A DNA stretch of 64,000 nt, from positions 338,178-402,177 of the forward strand of contig CAJNDS010002314.1 of the NCBI GenBank assembly GCA_905221605.1, read 5' to 3'. This document shows positions 31,950-41,841 of the stretch, piece by piece. The notes beneath the pieces were generated by a model. The model was not told the DNA's origin and did no database searches. It worked only from the letters and a program-made list of their open reading frames with translations. Position 1 is the stretch's first letter, and every line of letters starts with the position of its first letter. The position numbers were made by a program, and so were the translations under genes. The DNA comes from Symbiodinium natans. Taxonomy: Eukaryota; Sar; Dinophyceae; Suessiales; Symbiodiniaceae.

Positions 31950-32223
31950 GGGGGGTTTACGAGAATAGGGGACCCCCAATATAGACCCCAAAAGGGTTTA
32001 GGGTTTAGGGTCTAGGGTTTAGGGTTTAGGGCTTAGGGCTTAGGGTTTAGGGTTTAGGGTTTAGGGTTTAGGGTTTAGGGTTTAGGGTTTAGGGTTTAGG
32101 GTTTAGGGTTTAGGGTTTAGGGTTTAGGGTTTAGGGTTTAGGGTTTAGGGTTTAGGGTTTAAGGTGATTCCTTTACAAGGAGGACCCCAATATAAGGTAC
32201 CCCCAAATGTCGGGAAACCACCC
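31950..32223 (+). mobile_element. MITE-like element, family A, split by a telomeric array
   Basis: Left half GGTTTACGAGAATAGGGGAC...CCCCAAAAG at 31950-31992 and right half TTACAAGGAGGACCCCAATA...GGGAAACCACC at 32170-32223 match one element (compare 28851-28950). Between them lies about 170 bp of TTTAGGG array. Confidence 0.75.
31993..32165 (+). repeat. TTTAGGG array inside a MITE-like element
   Basis: About 24 units, the left few with TTAGGGC variants and the right ones perfect; abrupt borders with element sequence at both sides. Confidence 0.95.
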
Positions 32224-32510
32224 CAAATAGAAGGAGGCTGACGGAGGTTCAGGCTCCGAGCCTGCGAGGTCTTCGACTTGACGTTGGGATGAAGAATGTT
32301 TCATCAGTGCGTCGCGATGCAGGGTCCGTGTTTGGGCCTTAACCCTGAACCCTAAACCCTAAACCCTAAACACAAAAAGGGATCCTATTGTAGAGAGTAT
32401 AATTTCCTGCTAAGGAAGCCTTGCTCCGGAAGATCTTGAGGGACCACTCTGGACCAATCCACGAGTCCTTTGTACGCTAAGCGCTCAAACTCTTGGACTC
32501 TTAAACCTTA

Positions 32511-32605
32511 AACTTGGTAACAGTCCTGAATAGGGATTATAGTACACCCCCCCCCCCCCAAATATAGTCCCTATGAAAGAACTGTTGGTATAAGGGGGAA
32601 CGATC
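32511..32605 (+). mobile_element. MITE-like element, family E, diverged copy
   Basis: Contains AACAGTCCTGAATAGGGATT, a poly-C run and GTATAAGGGGGAACGATC, colinear with 63920-64000 and 25199-25290. Confidence 0.65.
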
Positions 32606-32683
32606 TTAAACCCTTAAAGTCTAAAGGTTTCTGAGCAAAAATCTGGCCTTGGCTGGCCGTGAACGTCCAAGGCTCCTGCACGG

Positions 32684-32770
32684 TTAGGGTTCAGGGTTCA
32701 GGGTTCAGGGTTCAGGGTTCAGGGTTCAGGGTTCAGGGTTCAGGGTTCAGGGTTCAGGGTTCAGGGTTCA
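32684..32770 (+). repeat. Pure TTCAGGG array
   Basis: About twelve perfect units of this variant only. Confidence 0.97.
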
Positions 32771-33101
32771 GGGTTCAGGCTTTGGGCTTAGGTTCCGCAA
32801 CCCTTAACTACGCCTTCTTGAAAAACAGCTTCGAAGCCCCATTTTCTGAAGCCTGAGCCTCCCCAAAACAATACTAAGACCCAAACCCTAAGCCCTGAAC
32901 CCTCAATCTTGAACCCTCACCCCCTAAGCCCCAGACCTTTAGACTGAACATAAACCCAAAAAACCCTAGACCCTAACAAATCCAGACCCAAAACCCTAAA
33001 CCCCAAACCCCAAACCCCAAACCCTAAACCCTAAGCCCTCAGTCTCAAATCCTAAACCCTCAACCCCGAAGCCCAACACGGCCGAAATGGCTGCTTAGCA
33101 C

Positions 33102-33155
33102 CTCTTGTGTGATCTCCCAGAAGTACTGCTTCGGATTCGTGAGCATCAGCTGGAC
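33102..33155 (-). CDS. Candidate exon, VQLMLTNPKQYFW
   Basis: Acceptor ACACTGAG|G, donor GAG|GTGCTAAG, 18 codons: VQLMLTNPKQYFWEITQE. Its VQL/LTNP pattern is echoed at 383-437, 35959-36018 and 44075-44126. Confidence 0.6.
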
Positions 33156-33420
33156 CTCAGTGTGTTTGGGGCTGTCTTGTGTTCTTTTCTTTTGTCGAGT
33201 GAGGGGGGAGGGGAGGGGGCTTGGGAGGTTTTAGGTGTTAGGATTTAGGTTTTAGGCTTTAGGCTTGAGGTTTTAGGGTTTAGGGTTCGGGAGGTTTGGA
33301 GGATACTTTGGGGTTCAGGGGGTTTGCCGTGCATCCTGGATCTGGGCCCTCCGCCGTATACTCGAGGTGGCCAAAGATGATGGAGGGCAGCCCACCTGCT
33401 GGGGGGGCAGAGGGGGGGGG

Positions 33421-33561
33421 TTAGGGTTTAGGGTTTAGGGTTTAGGGTTTAGGGTTTAGGGTTTAGGGTTTAGGGTTTGGGGTTTGGGGTTTGGGGTTTG
33501 GGGTTTGGGGTTTGGGGTTTGGGGTTTGGGGTTTGGGGTTTGGGGTTTGGGGTTTGGGGTT
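33421..33561 (+). repeat. TTTAGGG array turning into TTTGGGG array
   Basis: Eight TTTAGGG units, then about twelve TTTGGGG units, without intermixing. Confidence 0.97.
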
Positions 33562-33842
33562 TAGGGTTTTAGGGTTTAGGGTTCAGGGTTGAGGCTTTCG
33601 GGTTGAGGGTGGGAGGGGGGAAGGTGTCCTCGATCTGTCAAGTAGGTAAGGCCCTCAACCCTAAGTCCTCCAAACCTTAACCCCCTAAACCCAAATCCTC
33701 CAAACTCTCCTAACCTCAAACCTCTAAACCCCCGGTGCAGGGCTTCTAGGATCTAGGGTTTAAGGTCTAGCGGTTAGGGTTCGGTTTAGAGTTCACATGT
33801 TCAAGGTTGCTTTCTCTGCCGGGAGCCTATTGCGAAGACCAC

Positions 33843-33908
33843 CGTGCGCGTGCCGGCAAAGTACACGATGGGCGCCCTGGCTGCGTCCGATGTGTGGGGG
33901 AGCTGCGG
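33843..33908 (-). CDS. Candidate exon, APIVYFAGT
   Basis: Acceptor TTTTGGCAG, donor ACG|GTGGTC, 22 codons: LPHTSDAARAPIVYFAGTRT. The family F element starts about 10 bp from its acceptor. Confidence 0.5.
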
Positions 33909-33917
33909 CTGCCAAAA

Positions 33918-34066
33918 GCTTCTTACTCTTTGCTAAAAGAGCCACCCAAAAAGAAATTACACGAAATCCTCCTCATAAGGGTAATATAGGGATTGCTATC
34001 TTTGATTCTGTTTTTTTTTTTTTTTTTTTTTTTGGGGGGGGGGGGGGTGCTTAAGCAAGTAGTAGC
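33918..34066 (+). mobile_element. MITE-like element, family F, with T/G homopolymers
   Basis: Ends GCTTCTTACTCTTTGCTAAA and (reverse complement) GCTACTACTTGCTTAAGCAC; internal AGGGTAATATAGGGATTGCT is shared with 63669-63775. Contains poly-T followed by poly-G. Confidence 0.7.
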
Positions 34067-34404
34067 TTCAGGGCTCTGTGCAGGGCTGTTGGCTTCCAGG
34101 GCTTGTTGCGTCTTTGGGTTGTTTTTTCGGGGTTGTTGAGGGCTTTAAAGGTTTGTAGGGCTTTTTAGGGCTTAGGGCTTACGACTGGGGAATATTTAGG
34201 ATTTGGAGATTACGGCCTTTAGGGTTTAGGGTTCAAGGTTTGGGTTTAAAACAGGCTGGGAGCAGCACGTGGCCAAGGGCCAAGTTCAAGACGTTGCTTG
34301 AGCAAAATCCCTCAACTTCACGGGGCCCCCTAAACCCGAAACCCTGAACCCTAAACCCAAACCCTAAACCCTACACCCTAAACCCTGACCGACGATCCCC
34401 AGCC

Positions 34405-34525
34405 AAAACCCTAAACCCTAAACCCTAAACCCTAAACCCTAAACTCTAAACCCTAAACCCTAAACCCTAAACCCTAAACCCTAAACCCTAAACCCTAAAC
34501 CCTAAACCCTAAACCCTAAACCCTA
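34405..34525 (-). repeat. CCCTAAA array
   Basis: About 17 units adjoining the donor of the next exon. Confidence 0.95.
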
Positions 34526-34532
34526 ACCCCAC

Positions 34533-34585
34533 CTGTCGGTGCCCAATTGCAGGGCTCCCGAGACACTCGAGGCGCCCGTGAAGAC
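34533..34585 (-). CDS. Candidate exon, TGASSVSGALQLGTD
   Basis: Acceptor GCCTGAAG|G, donor ACAG|GTGGGG, 53 nt: VFTGASSVSGALQLGTD. Confidence 0.55.
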
Positions 34586-34605
34586 CTTCAGGCCGCAGTG
34601 TGTGG

Positions 34606-34730
34606 AGTTTAGGGTTTAGGGTTTAGGGTTTAGGGTTTAGGGTTTAGGGTTTAGGGTTTAGGGTTTAGGGTTTAGGGTTTAGGGTTTAGGGTTTCGGGTT
34701 TCGGGTTTAGGGTTTCGGGTTTCGGGTTTA
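34606..34730 (+). repeat. TTTAGGG array with TTTCGGG tail
   Basis: About twelve TTTAGGG then TTTCGGG/TTTAGGG mixture. A minus-strand frame reads from the neighbouring exon into it as a PKPETRN repeat, an artefact of reading through an intron. Confidence 0.95.
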
Positions 34731-34787
34731 GGGCGTCTCGCCGCGCAGCGGCAGTAAGTGCCATGTGTAAATGGCGCCCCTGCACAC

Positions 34788-34912
34788 CCAGGGGGTGTGG
34801 CGAAGTCAGCGAGCCCTAGGGCCTCTCTATTCGACCATTCTCCAATGGCTCCACCCATTGTCCATCCAGTAAGGTGTCCATCACTGCCGGGCATCTTCTG
34901 GGTCCAGGCACC
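34788..34912 (-). CDS. Candidate exon, GAWTQKMPGSDG
   Basis: Acceptor TTTTCTAG|G, donor CTGG|GTGTGC; 125 nt open: GAWTQKMPGSDGHLTGWTMG and on to ALGLADFATPPG. Paralogous at its start to 27326-27400. Confidence 0.55.
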
Positions 34913-35958
34913 CTAGAAAAGGACGGGTACGGCCTAACCAGGCCGGGTGGGAATTTAGGGTTTTGGGTGTAGGGTTTAGGGTTTAGGGTTTAGGCTTTGC
35001 TTGAGAAGCACTTTGGGTTTGAGCCTCAAACCCAAAAGACCCTATTGCATGTGGGTTTAAGGGTTGAGGGCTTTTTGGCTGTGTAGGACAAAAAATAGTA
35101 CATTTTGTGTTTAAGGGTTTAGGGCTTTGGGTGCGGGTTGAGGTCTAAGAGTTTGCGGTGTTTAGGGGCTGATAGCCCGAACGGTTTTGGGATTTAGGGC
35201 TTGAAGGGCTTACAGCTTTTGAGTCTAGGAGCTAAGGGCAATCTGGGGTTTAGGGTTTAGGGTTTAGGGTTTAGGGTTCAGGGCTTAGGGCTTAGGGTTT
35301 AGGGCTTAGGGCTTAGGGATTAGGGATTAGGGCTTGGGATTTAGGGTCTTGGGGCTTACAGAGAGGCTAAGGCTCAGGGGTTTAAGGTGTTTAGGGCTTA
35401 GGTTTTACGGTTAAGAGTTTAGGTTAAAGGGTTTAGGGCTCTTGGCATTATTTTAGGATTTCGGGTTTACTAAACCCTAAACCCTAAACCCTAGACCCTA
35501 AACCCTAAACCCCAAACCCGAAACCCTAAACCCTAAACCCTAAACCCTAAACCCTAAACTCTGAACCCTGAACGCGAAACGATGCGTGGTAAGACAAGAA
35601 ATCAGACCCTGGCCCCTGAAGGTTAGGGGCTTTTAGGGCTTATGGTTTTAGGGTTACCCCTAAACCCTGACCCCTAAAGCCTAAACCCCAAAATCTAGAC
35701 CCTAAACCCTAAACCTTAAACCCTAAACCCTAAACCCTAAACCCTAAACCCTAAAAGCCTTCAATCTGAGAAACCTTCTCCTGGGGTTTGGGCGTGTCGC
35801 GTACAGGGTGCCTTGAAGGGGTGTAGGGGTTTAGGTGCTTAGGGTCTAGAGTCCCTAAACCCTTAAACCCGAACCCTAAACCCTAAACCCGAAACCCTAA
35901 ACCCTAAACCCGAAACCCTAAACCCTAAACCCGAAACCCTACACCCGAAACCCTAAAT

Positions 35959-36018
35959 TTGCGGCTTCCAGGGCCCCCGGGCGAAGAAAGGTGGGGCAGT
36001 AATGGTGAGATTCACTTC
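35959..36018 (-). CDS. Candidate exon, EVNLTITAPPFF
   Basis: Acceptor GCGCCAG|G, then EVNLTITAPPFFARGPWKPQ. No GT before the in-frame stop, so the 3-prime border is unknown or non-canonical. Confidence 0.45.
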
Positions 36019-36230
36019 CTGGCGCGCAACTCTGCAAGCCCTAAACCCTTTTATAGCTGGGTTGGCGTTTGAAAATATTGGCACATGGGCCCTCATCATC
36101 CCAAATAAGGAAAAACCTAAGTATCCCGAAGGCTAACCTAGGTAGGGGCTTTGGGCCTCAGGGTTTCCTAGCCGCGGCAGCGGAGAACCCTAAACCCTAA
36201 ACCCGAAACCCTAAACCCTAAACCCTGAAC

Positions 36231-36300
36231 CCTCATGTGGAGGTTCTGCTCGCAAGCACTTCGACTTCCTTCGACATCCTCAAGCACCACCGCTTCAATC
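36231..36300 (-). CDS. Candidate exon, telomere-type donor
   Basis: Acceptor GAGTTCAG|G, donor AGG|GTTCAGGG; 70 nt: IEAVVLEDVEGSRSACEQNL. Confidence 0.55.
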
Positions 36301-36494
36301 CTGAACTCGAATACGAAACGCGAAACACGAAACACGAAACACGAAACCCTAGACCCCAAACCCTCAACCCTAAACCCTATTCCCTAAACCCTACACCCTA
36401 AACCCTAAACCACAACCCTAAAACCCAACAGCCTGAACCGTAACCCTAAACCCTCAACCCCGATTAAGTCATGGCTCGGGATGTTCCCGGTGGG

Positions 36495-36627
36495 GATCAT
36501 GGGCTTCCCTACTACCCCCCTCTATACTACCCCCCCTAGGTTCCCCCCTTAAATAACCTTAATTCGGCTTAGTTATGGGGGGGGGAACCCAGGCGGGGTA
36601 GTATAGAGGGGGGTCGTTGGGAAGCCC
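36495..36627 (+). mobile_element. MITE-like element, family B, ~47-bp inverted repeats
   Basis: After GATCATG, the ends read GGGCTTCCCTACTACCCCCC and (reverse complement) GGGCTTCCCAACGACCCCCC, and continue matching through TCTATACTACCCC and GGTTCCCCCC with about four mismatches. Second copy at 45014-45153. Confidence 0.85.
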
Positions 36628-36725
36628 TAAACCCGAAACCCGAAACCCTAAACCCTAAATCCTAAACCCTAAACTGTCTTGGGAAGCCCATGAGGGGAGG
36701 GAGGTGTGCGGACTCAAGGGTTCAC

Positions 36726-36749
36726 GAGTCGATCCTCACGACGAGGCCC
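36726..36749 (-). CDS. Candidate mini-exon
   Basis: Acceptor GTTTACAG|G, donor GACTC|GTGAAC; 24 nt (GLVVRID). Too short to stand alone. Confidence 0.25.
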
Positions 36750-36775
36750 CTGTAAACCCTAAACCGGCCCGATCC

Positions 36776-37320
36776 AGGGTGTAGGGTTTAGGGTTTAGGG
36801 TTTAGGGTTTAGGGTTTAGGGTTTAGGGTTTAGGCCCTAATCCCACTAATCCCCCTTAACCCTAAACCCTTAACCTCCCCGGCCCCCCCCCCCACCCCCC
36901 CCCCCCCCCCCAACAAAAAAAACAAAAACCTAAACCCTACAACCCTCAACCCTAAAGCCTAAACCCTAAACCCTAAGCCCTGAACCCCCTAAACCCCAAA
37001 ACCCTAAACCCTAAAACCCCTAAACCCCCTAAACCCCAAAACCCTAAACACCCTAAAACCCTAAAACCCCTAAAACCCCAAAACCCCCTAAACCCCTAAA
37101 CCCCCTAAACCCCCTAAACCCCAAAACCCTAAAACCCCTAAACCCCCTAAACCCCTAAACCCCCTGAACCCCAAACCCCTAAACCCTAAAACCCCTAAAC
37201 CCCCCTAAAACCCCAAAACCCTAAACCCTGAAACCCCTAAACCCCCTAAACCCCCTAAACCCCCTAGACCACCTAAACCCCCTAAACCCCCTAAACCCCC
37301 TAGACCCCCTAAACCCTAAA
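36776..37320. repeat. TTTAGGG array meeting a CCCCCTAAA region head to head
   Basis: G-type to about 36836, switch to CCCTAAT, a C-rich patch at 36880-36910, then about 360 bp of CCCCTAAA and CCCCCTAAA variants. Confidence 0.9.
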
Positions 37321-37321
37321 C

Positions 37322-37373
37322 CCTAGAGGATCTGCCCGGGGTGGCCTGGTCTTCTCCGCGGATGTCGCGCCCC
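37322..37373 (-). CDS. Candidate exon, telomeric donor
   Basis: Acceptor CACTCTGAG|G, donor AGG|GTTTAGGG; 52 nt: RDIRGEDQATPGRSSR. Confidence 0.4.
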
Positions 37374-37427
37374 CTCAGAGTGGCGCCCGGGGTTCAGGGG
37401 TTTAAGGTTCCGAGGGTTTGGGTGTTT

Positions 37428-37795
37428 AGGGTTTAGGGTTTAGGGTTTAGGGTTTAGGGTTTAGGGTAGGGGTTTAGGGGTTTAGGGGCGTAGGGGCGTA
37501 GGGGTTAGGGGCGTAGGGGTTTAGGGGTGTAGGGGTTTAGGGGTTTAGGGGTTTAGGGGTTAGGGGTTTAAGGGGGTTTAGGGGTTAGGGGTGTAGGGGT
37601 TTAGGGGTGTAGGGGTGTAGGGGTTTGGGGGTGTAGGGGTTTAGGGGTTTAGGGTTTAGGGGTGTAGGGGATTTAGGGGTGTAGGGGTTTAAGGGTGTAT
37701 GGGTTTAGGGGTGTAGGGGTGGAGGGGTTTAGGGGTGTAGGGGTTTAGGGGTGTAGGGGTTTAGGGGTGTAGGGGTTTAGGGTTTCGGGTTTAGG
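37428..37795 (+). repeat. TTTAGGG array then TGTAGGGGTTTAGGGG higher-order array
   Basis: After six TTTAGGG units, 8-bp variants TTTAGGGG and TGTAGGGG alternate for about 330 bp, a dimeric unit. Confidence 0.95.
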
Positions 37796-38002
37796 TAGGG
37801 TTTAGGGTTTGGGGGGCAGGGTTTGGGGATTTGTGGCTTGGGGCTTGGGTGGGTTTGGGTTGGGGATTTAGGTGTTCGGGCTTTGTGCTTGGGGTTTAGG
37901 GTATGGGGTCTGGGGAATAAAGGATGTGAAGGGATCTAAAGGGTCCAAACGGTCGGGTCAGGGGGTTTAATTAAGGCTTCAGACGCTACTTTATACATCG
38001 GA

Positions 38003-38117
38003 CCCTTAAGGTTGTATCCTTGGGCTGTTGGGGACCCTTTTTAAAGATCCCTCAGGGAATATAAGGGCCCTTTTAGGCGGATATTAAGGGGAGCCTGTAG
38101 GGGTACAACCTTAGGGG
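38003..38117 (+). mobile_element. MITE-like element, family G
   Basis: CCCTTAAGGTTGTATCC at the left is mirrored by GGGGTACAACCTTAGGGG at the right. A related left end, CCCAAGGTTGTACCCCTA, occurs at 50356-50373. Confidence 0.6.
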
Positions 38118-38560
38118 CACGAGTCTTCATCCCTTGATACTTGCCTTCCATTTCCCGAGGTTGCATGGAGGATACTGCTACTCTGCGCGGGGATGAGAGC
38201 TTTTATGGACCCCTAAACCTTAAACTCGAAAAACCTAACCCTAATCCCTCAATCTCAAACCCAATCCCTTAAGGAGTGGGGGGGCAGGAGGAACCGGGGA
38301 TTATTTGTGTGGCTTCCCTTTTGCGGGCACGTGCAGGCTTCGGGCGTTAGAGCTTTAGGATGTTTTTGTCGCGTTCTCGCTTCGGCTGTGGTTGGCTGGC
38401 TTGGGTTGAGGAACTAGGGTTTAGGGTTTAGGGTTTAGGGTTTAGGGTTTAGGATCCAAGAGGGTTTAGGGTTCTGAGGGTTGAGTGGTTTAGAGATCGG
38501 AATCCAGAAGACTTGACCCTGCTGCAAAGGGATCCTCTTATAGGGTTCTTAACGAAGTGG

Positions 38561-38653
38561 GGTTCAAGGGGGGTAGGTACCTGCGCAACCTTGAGCCTTA
38601 GGGAGTAGTGGGGGAGTATTCAGGCATCTTGGGTTACATCCCCCCCTTGAACC
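38561..38653 (+). mobile_element. MITE-like element, family J, copy 1
   Basis: Ends GGTTCAAGGGGGG and CCCCCCTTGAACC; shares GGGTTCTTAA before it and GGGAGTAGT, CTTGGGTTACAT inside with 45703-45825. Confidence 0.75.
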
Positions 38654-38654
38654 C

Positions 38655-38725
38655 TAGACCTTAAACCCTAAACCCTAAACCCTAAACCCTAAACCCTAAA
38701 CCCTAAACCCTAAACCCTAAACCCC
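38655..38725 (-). repeat. CCCTAAA array abutting the family J element
   Basis: Begins within a few bases of the element end and closes with a C run. Confidence 0.95.
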
Positions 38726-38978
38726 CCCCCCCCCTCCTTTAACAACCCTATAACGGGCCTGTGCGCATGCGCAGAACCGCCGAAGTGCCTCTGCGGGCCG
38801 TGTGGTGCTGCTTAGGGCTTTCAGGGCTTTCAGGGTGTAGGGCGTAGGGTTTAGGGTTTAGGGTTTAGGGTTCAGGGTTTAGGGTTTCGGGTTTCGGGTT
38901 TAGGGTCATTAGGGTTTAGGGGATTCTCCTCGTAGTGGATGCGCGGGCGGCATGACACACCCCAACACTCCTAAAAGG

Positions 38979-39074
38979 GGTGTACGAAGTTGGGGGTGCC
39001 TTTTTTGGGGTCCTTACTATAAGTATCCTACCACTTGGGGTCTATACGCGAAGTCCTTTGTTATCGCAAATGCC
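38979..39074 (-). mobile_element. MITE-like element, family A, reverse copy
   Basis: TTGGGGTCCTTACTATAAG, CTTGGGGTCTATACG and TTATCGCAAATGCC are the reverse complement of family A landmarks (compare 28851-28950). Confidence 0.65.
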
Positions 39075-39101
39075 CAAATCCTGAGGAAGGCCCAAATCAA
39101 C

Positions 39102-39164
39102 CCGTGACTCGCTCAACCAAGCAGTTCTCCTCCCAAACCCCAGGAAGGCATCCGAAACAACATC
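39102..39164 (-). CDS. Candidate exon, VVSDAFLGFG
   Basis: Acceptor CCCAAGAG|G, donor CGG|GTTGAT, 21 codons: DVVSDAFLGFGRRTAWLSES. VSDAF recurs at 55453-55503, with four of five codons differing and all differences synonymous. Confidence 0.6.
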
Positions 39165-39179
39165 CTCTTGGGCCCAACT

Positions 39180-39670
39180 GTGCTTAGGGGGGCTTAGGGC
39201 TTAGGGTTTAGGGTTTAGGGTTTGGGGTTTAGGGTTTAGGGTTTAGGGTTTAGGGTTCCGGGTTTAGGGTTGAGGGTTTAGGGTTTAGGGTTTAGGTCTA
39301 GGGTTTAGGGCTGAGGGTTTAGGTTTTAGGGTTTAGGTTTTAGGGTTTAGGGTTAAACTTTGAGAACCCAGACCTCAACCTTAAGCTTCCCTCAACTGTA
39401 AACCCTCAACCTTGAAAACCCTGAAACCGAAACCCTGAACCCCAAGCCCTCAACCCTCAACTCTGAACCCTGAACCTTAAACCTGAAGCTCAACGCCTCT
39501 TTCCCAACTCCCCAACCCTAAACTTAGGCCCTAAGTCCTATGGAGTCCTAAACCCTCACACTGAACCCTGAACCCTGAACCCTGAACCCTGAACCCTGAA
39601 CCCTGAACCCTAAACCCTAAACCCTAAACCCTAAACCCTAAACCCTAAACCCTAAACCCTAAACCCTAAA
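39180..39670. repeat. TTTAGGG arrays then CCCTGAA and CCCTAAA arrays
   Basis: G-type 39188-39355, degenerate C-type 39370-39550, homogeneous CCCTGAA (39558-39606) then CCCTAAA to 39675. Confidence 0.9.
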
Positions 39671-39679
39671 CCCTACTAC

Positions 39680-39773
39680 GGAGTTGGCAGAAGACCCAAG
39701 TCTCCGGCTGACGCCCTCCAGGCGGCTGCTCAAAGACAGGGCCACGGTTGGAAGGCCCGGCGCGCGGCAACTC
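39680..39773 (-). CDS. Candidate exon, GGRQPETWVFCQ
   Basis: Acceptor CCGTAAG|G, donor CTCC|GTAGTA; 94 nt open through GPVFEQPPGGRQPETWVFCQ. An internal acceptor (GAGCAG) would shorten it. Confidence 0.5.
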
Positions 39774-39933
39774 CTTACGGGAGGTCCAGGAAGGTTCTCC
39801 GGGGCTTGTGGCGTGGGGTTAGGGTTTAGGATTTAGGGTTTAGGGTTTAGGGTTTAGGGATTTGGGTTTTGGGTTTTGGGTTTTGGGTTTTGGGTTTGCT
39901 GTAATATGGCGTAGATGCTGTGAAGGTTAAGAC

Positions 39934-39984
39934 GCAGCTGGGGCTCGAAAGCCTTGTTAGGTGCGAAGAGCAGCTCTGGCCCGG
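39934..39984 (-). CDS. Candidate exon
   Basis: Acceptor CAACAG, donor CTGC|GTCTTA; 51 nt: GPELLFAPNKAFEPQL. Confidence 0.45.
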
Positions 39985-40199
39985 CTGTTGAGGGTTTGGG
40001 GTTTAGGGTTTAGGGTTTAGGGTTTAGGGTTTAGGGTTTAGGGTTCAGGGTTGAGGGTTGAGGGTTGAGGGCTGAGGGTTTAGGGGTTGAGGGCTTGCTG
40101 CAGGCCCTAAACCCAACCCTGAACACCTTACCGCAAATCCTCTAAAACCCGAACCCTGAACCCTAAACAACAAACCCCTAAACCCCCCAAAACCCAAAA

Positions 40200-40445
40200 C
40201 CCAAACCCTAAACCCCTAAACCCCTAAACCCCTAAACCCCTATACCCCTAGAACCCCTAAACCCTATACCCCTAACCCCTAAACCCTAAACCCTAAACAC
40301 TAAACCCTAAACCCTAAACCCTAAACCCTAAACCCTAAACCCTAAACCCTAAACCCTAAACCCTAAACCCTAAACCTAAACCCTAAACCCTAAACCCTAA
40401 ACCCTAAACCCTAAACCCTAAACCCTAAACCCTAAACCCTAAACA
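40200..40445 (-). repeat. CCCCTAAA then long CCCTAAA array
   Basis: About 25 nearly perfect CCCTAAA units ending just before the next exon donor. Confidence 0.97.
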
Positions 40446-40452
40446 CCCAAAC

Positions 40453-40534
40453 CCAGAGGGCCCGGCAACTCCAGCGGCTCCACCTCGCTGGTGGCCGCCA
40501 GGTCCACTTGAAAGAAGGGGCCAAAGGCCCAGTC
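40453..40534 (-). CDS. Candidate exon, FGPFFQVDLAATSEVEPL
   Basis: Acceptor AAGAGAG|G, donor CTGG|GTTTGGG; 82 nt open: WAFGPFFQVDLAATSEVEPL. One of the clearest coding-like blocks. Confidence 0.6.
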
Positions 40535-40544
40535 CTCTCTTGTA

Positions 40545-40690
40545 GGGTTTAGGTTTAGGGTTTAGGGTTTAGGGTTTAGGGTTTAGGGTTTAGGGTTTAG
40601 GGTTTAGGGTCTAGGGTCTAGGGTCTAGGGTTGAGGGTTGAGGGTTGAGGGTTGAGGGTTCTTGGTCTTTAGGGTTTAGGGTCTTTAGGG
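40545..40690 (+). repeat. TTTAGGG array grading through TCTAGGG to TTGAGGG
   Basis: Nine TTTAGGG, three TCTAGGG, four TTGAGGG units in separate blocks. The spacer that follows (40695-40770) is open on the minus strand (RFMPAELTLAVMTEDATE) but lacks a GT donor. Confidence 0.9.
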
Positions 40691-40772
40691 TTTAGGGTCT
40701 CGGTCGCATCCTCTGTCATCACCGCCAGCGTCAGCTCCGCTGGCATGAACCTGACGCGCGTGTTTCTCATGG

Positions 40773-41043
40773 GCTTAGGGTTTAGGGTTTAGGGTTTAGG
40801 GTGTAGGGTTTAGGGTTTAGGGTTTAGGGTAGGGTTTAGGGTTTAGGGTTTAGGGTTTAGGGTTTAGGGTTTAGGGTTTAGGGTTTAGGGTTTAGGGTTT
40901 AGGGTTTAGGGTTTAGGGTTTAGGGTTAGGTTTAGGGTTTAGGGTTTAGGGTTTAGGGTTTAGGGTTTAGGGTTTAGGGTTTAGGGTTTAGGGTTTAGGG
41001 TTTAGGGTTTAGGGTTTAGGGTTTAGGGTTTAGGGTTTAGGGC
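40773..41043 (+). repeat. Longest TTTAGGG array in the window
   Basis: About 38 units over 270 bp with two phase slips (near 40830 and 40926). Confidence 0.98.
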
Positions 41044-41085
41044 TCCTCTACGACACCCCGTCCCCTGTACTTCCTTAAAGAACTA

Positions 41086-41243
41086 AATTCCGAAATTGGG
41101 GGGGGGGGGACCTTATTGGAGTCCTTACCATAAGGGAATCCTACTAAGCCCTACTATCTGGGGGGTCGATTTTAGGGTTCTCTATTTTCGTATTCTTACA
41201 ATTTCGGGGCCTATTTTAGGGTCACCTATTTTCGTAAATCCCC
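41086..41243 (-). mobile_element. MITE-like element, family A, reverse copy with duplicated end
   Basis: TTCCGAAATTGGGG start, GGACCTTATTGGAGTCCTTA, then TCTATTTTCGTATTC and again CCTATTTTCGTAAATCCCC. Confidence 0.65.
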
Positions 41244-41556
41244 AAATACCCTGAGCTCCAAACCGTAAGCCCTCAACCCTCAACCCGATCCAAGATCAGT
41301 ACAAACGCTTGTCCCCTGATACTTCGTACAAACTCTCAACTAGCACCCATTCAAATCGAACAACTTGCCCCGAATAAATGGCCGACAAGTGCACACTGTC
41401 CTTTTCCACGAACTAATCTTGGGAGAGGGGGGCGGGGGGGTAGCTAGGCGGGGTGTCATCCATAACCCTAAACCCCAAATCTCGAACCCTAAACCCTGAA
41501 GCCCTACAACCCTAAAGAACGAACCCCCAAATCACCCCTAAAGCCCTGCTAAGCAC

Positions 41557-41617
41557 TTTGGGGACCAGTCCTGCATAAACCGATGACTGAGTATCGAAGA
41601 TGACCTGCACGGCCAGC
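41557..41617 (-). CDS. Candidate exon, LAVQVIFDTQSSVYAG
   Basis: Acceptor TGTGGGAG|G, donor AAA|GTGCTTAG, 61 nt: LAVQVIFDTQSSVYAGLVPK. Other frames are also open. Confidence 0.5.
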
Positions 41618-41755
41618 CTCCCACACTCCGTCAGTGAATATGTGGATAGGTGGCAAGGGAGGGTCGGTCAGCAGTCCTCGTTCCGGTCCTCGGTCGACGG
41701 TCTATGAGGCAAAATTAAAATCGAATCAGTCGAATCACATCACCTCGTCACTGAC

Positions 41756-41841
41756 TTGTCGCCGACTTCGACTCATAGAGGCTGGCAGAGGTCTGCACAT
41801 AGTACCGGGGGATCTGATCGTTCCTGAGTTGCTGTACGGGC
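41756..41841 (-). CDS. Candidate exon, PRYYVQTSASLYESKSAT
   Basis: Acceptor CCTCCCAG|G, donor ACAA|GTCAGTG; 86 nt: PVQQLRNDQIPRYYVQTSAS then LYESKSAT. Confidence 0.55.

Noticed and set aside
40695-40770. Candidate exon RFMPAELTLAVMTEDATE
   Set aside because: Coding-like on the minus strand but no GT donor, and an equally plausible plus-strand frame exists.
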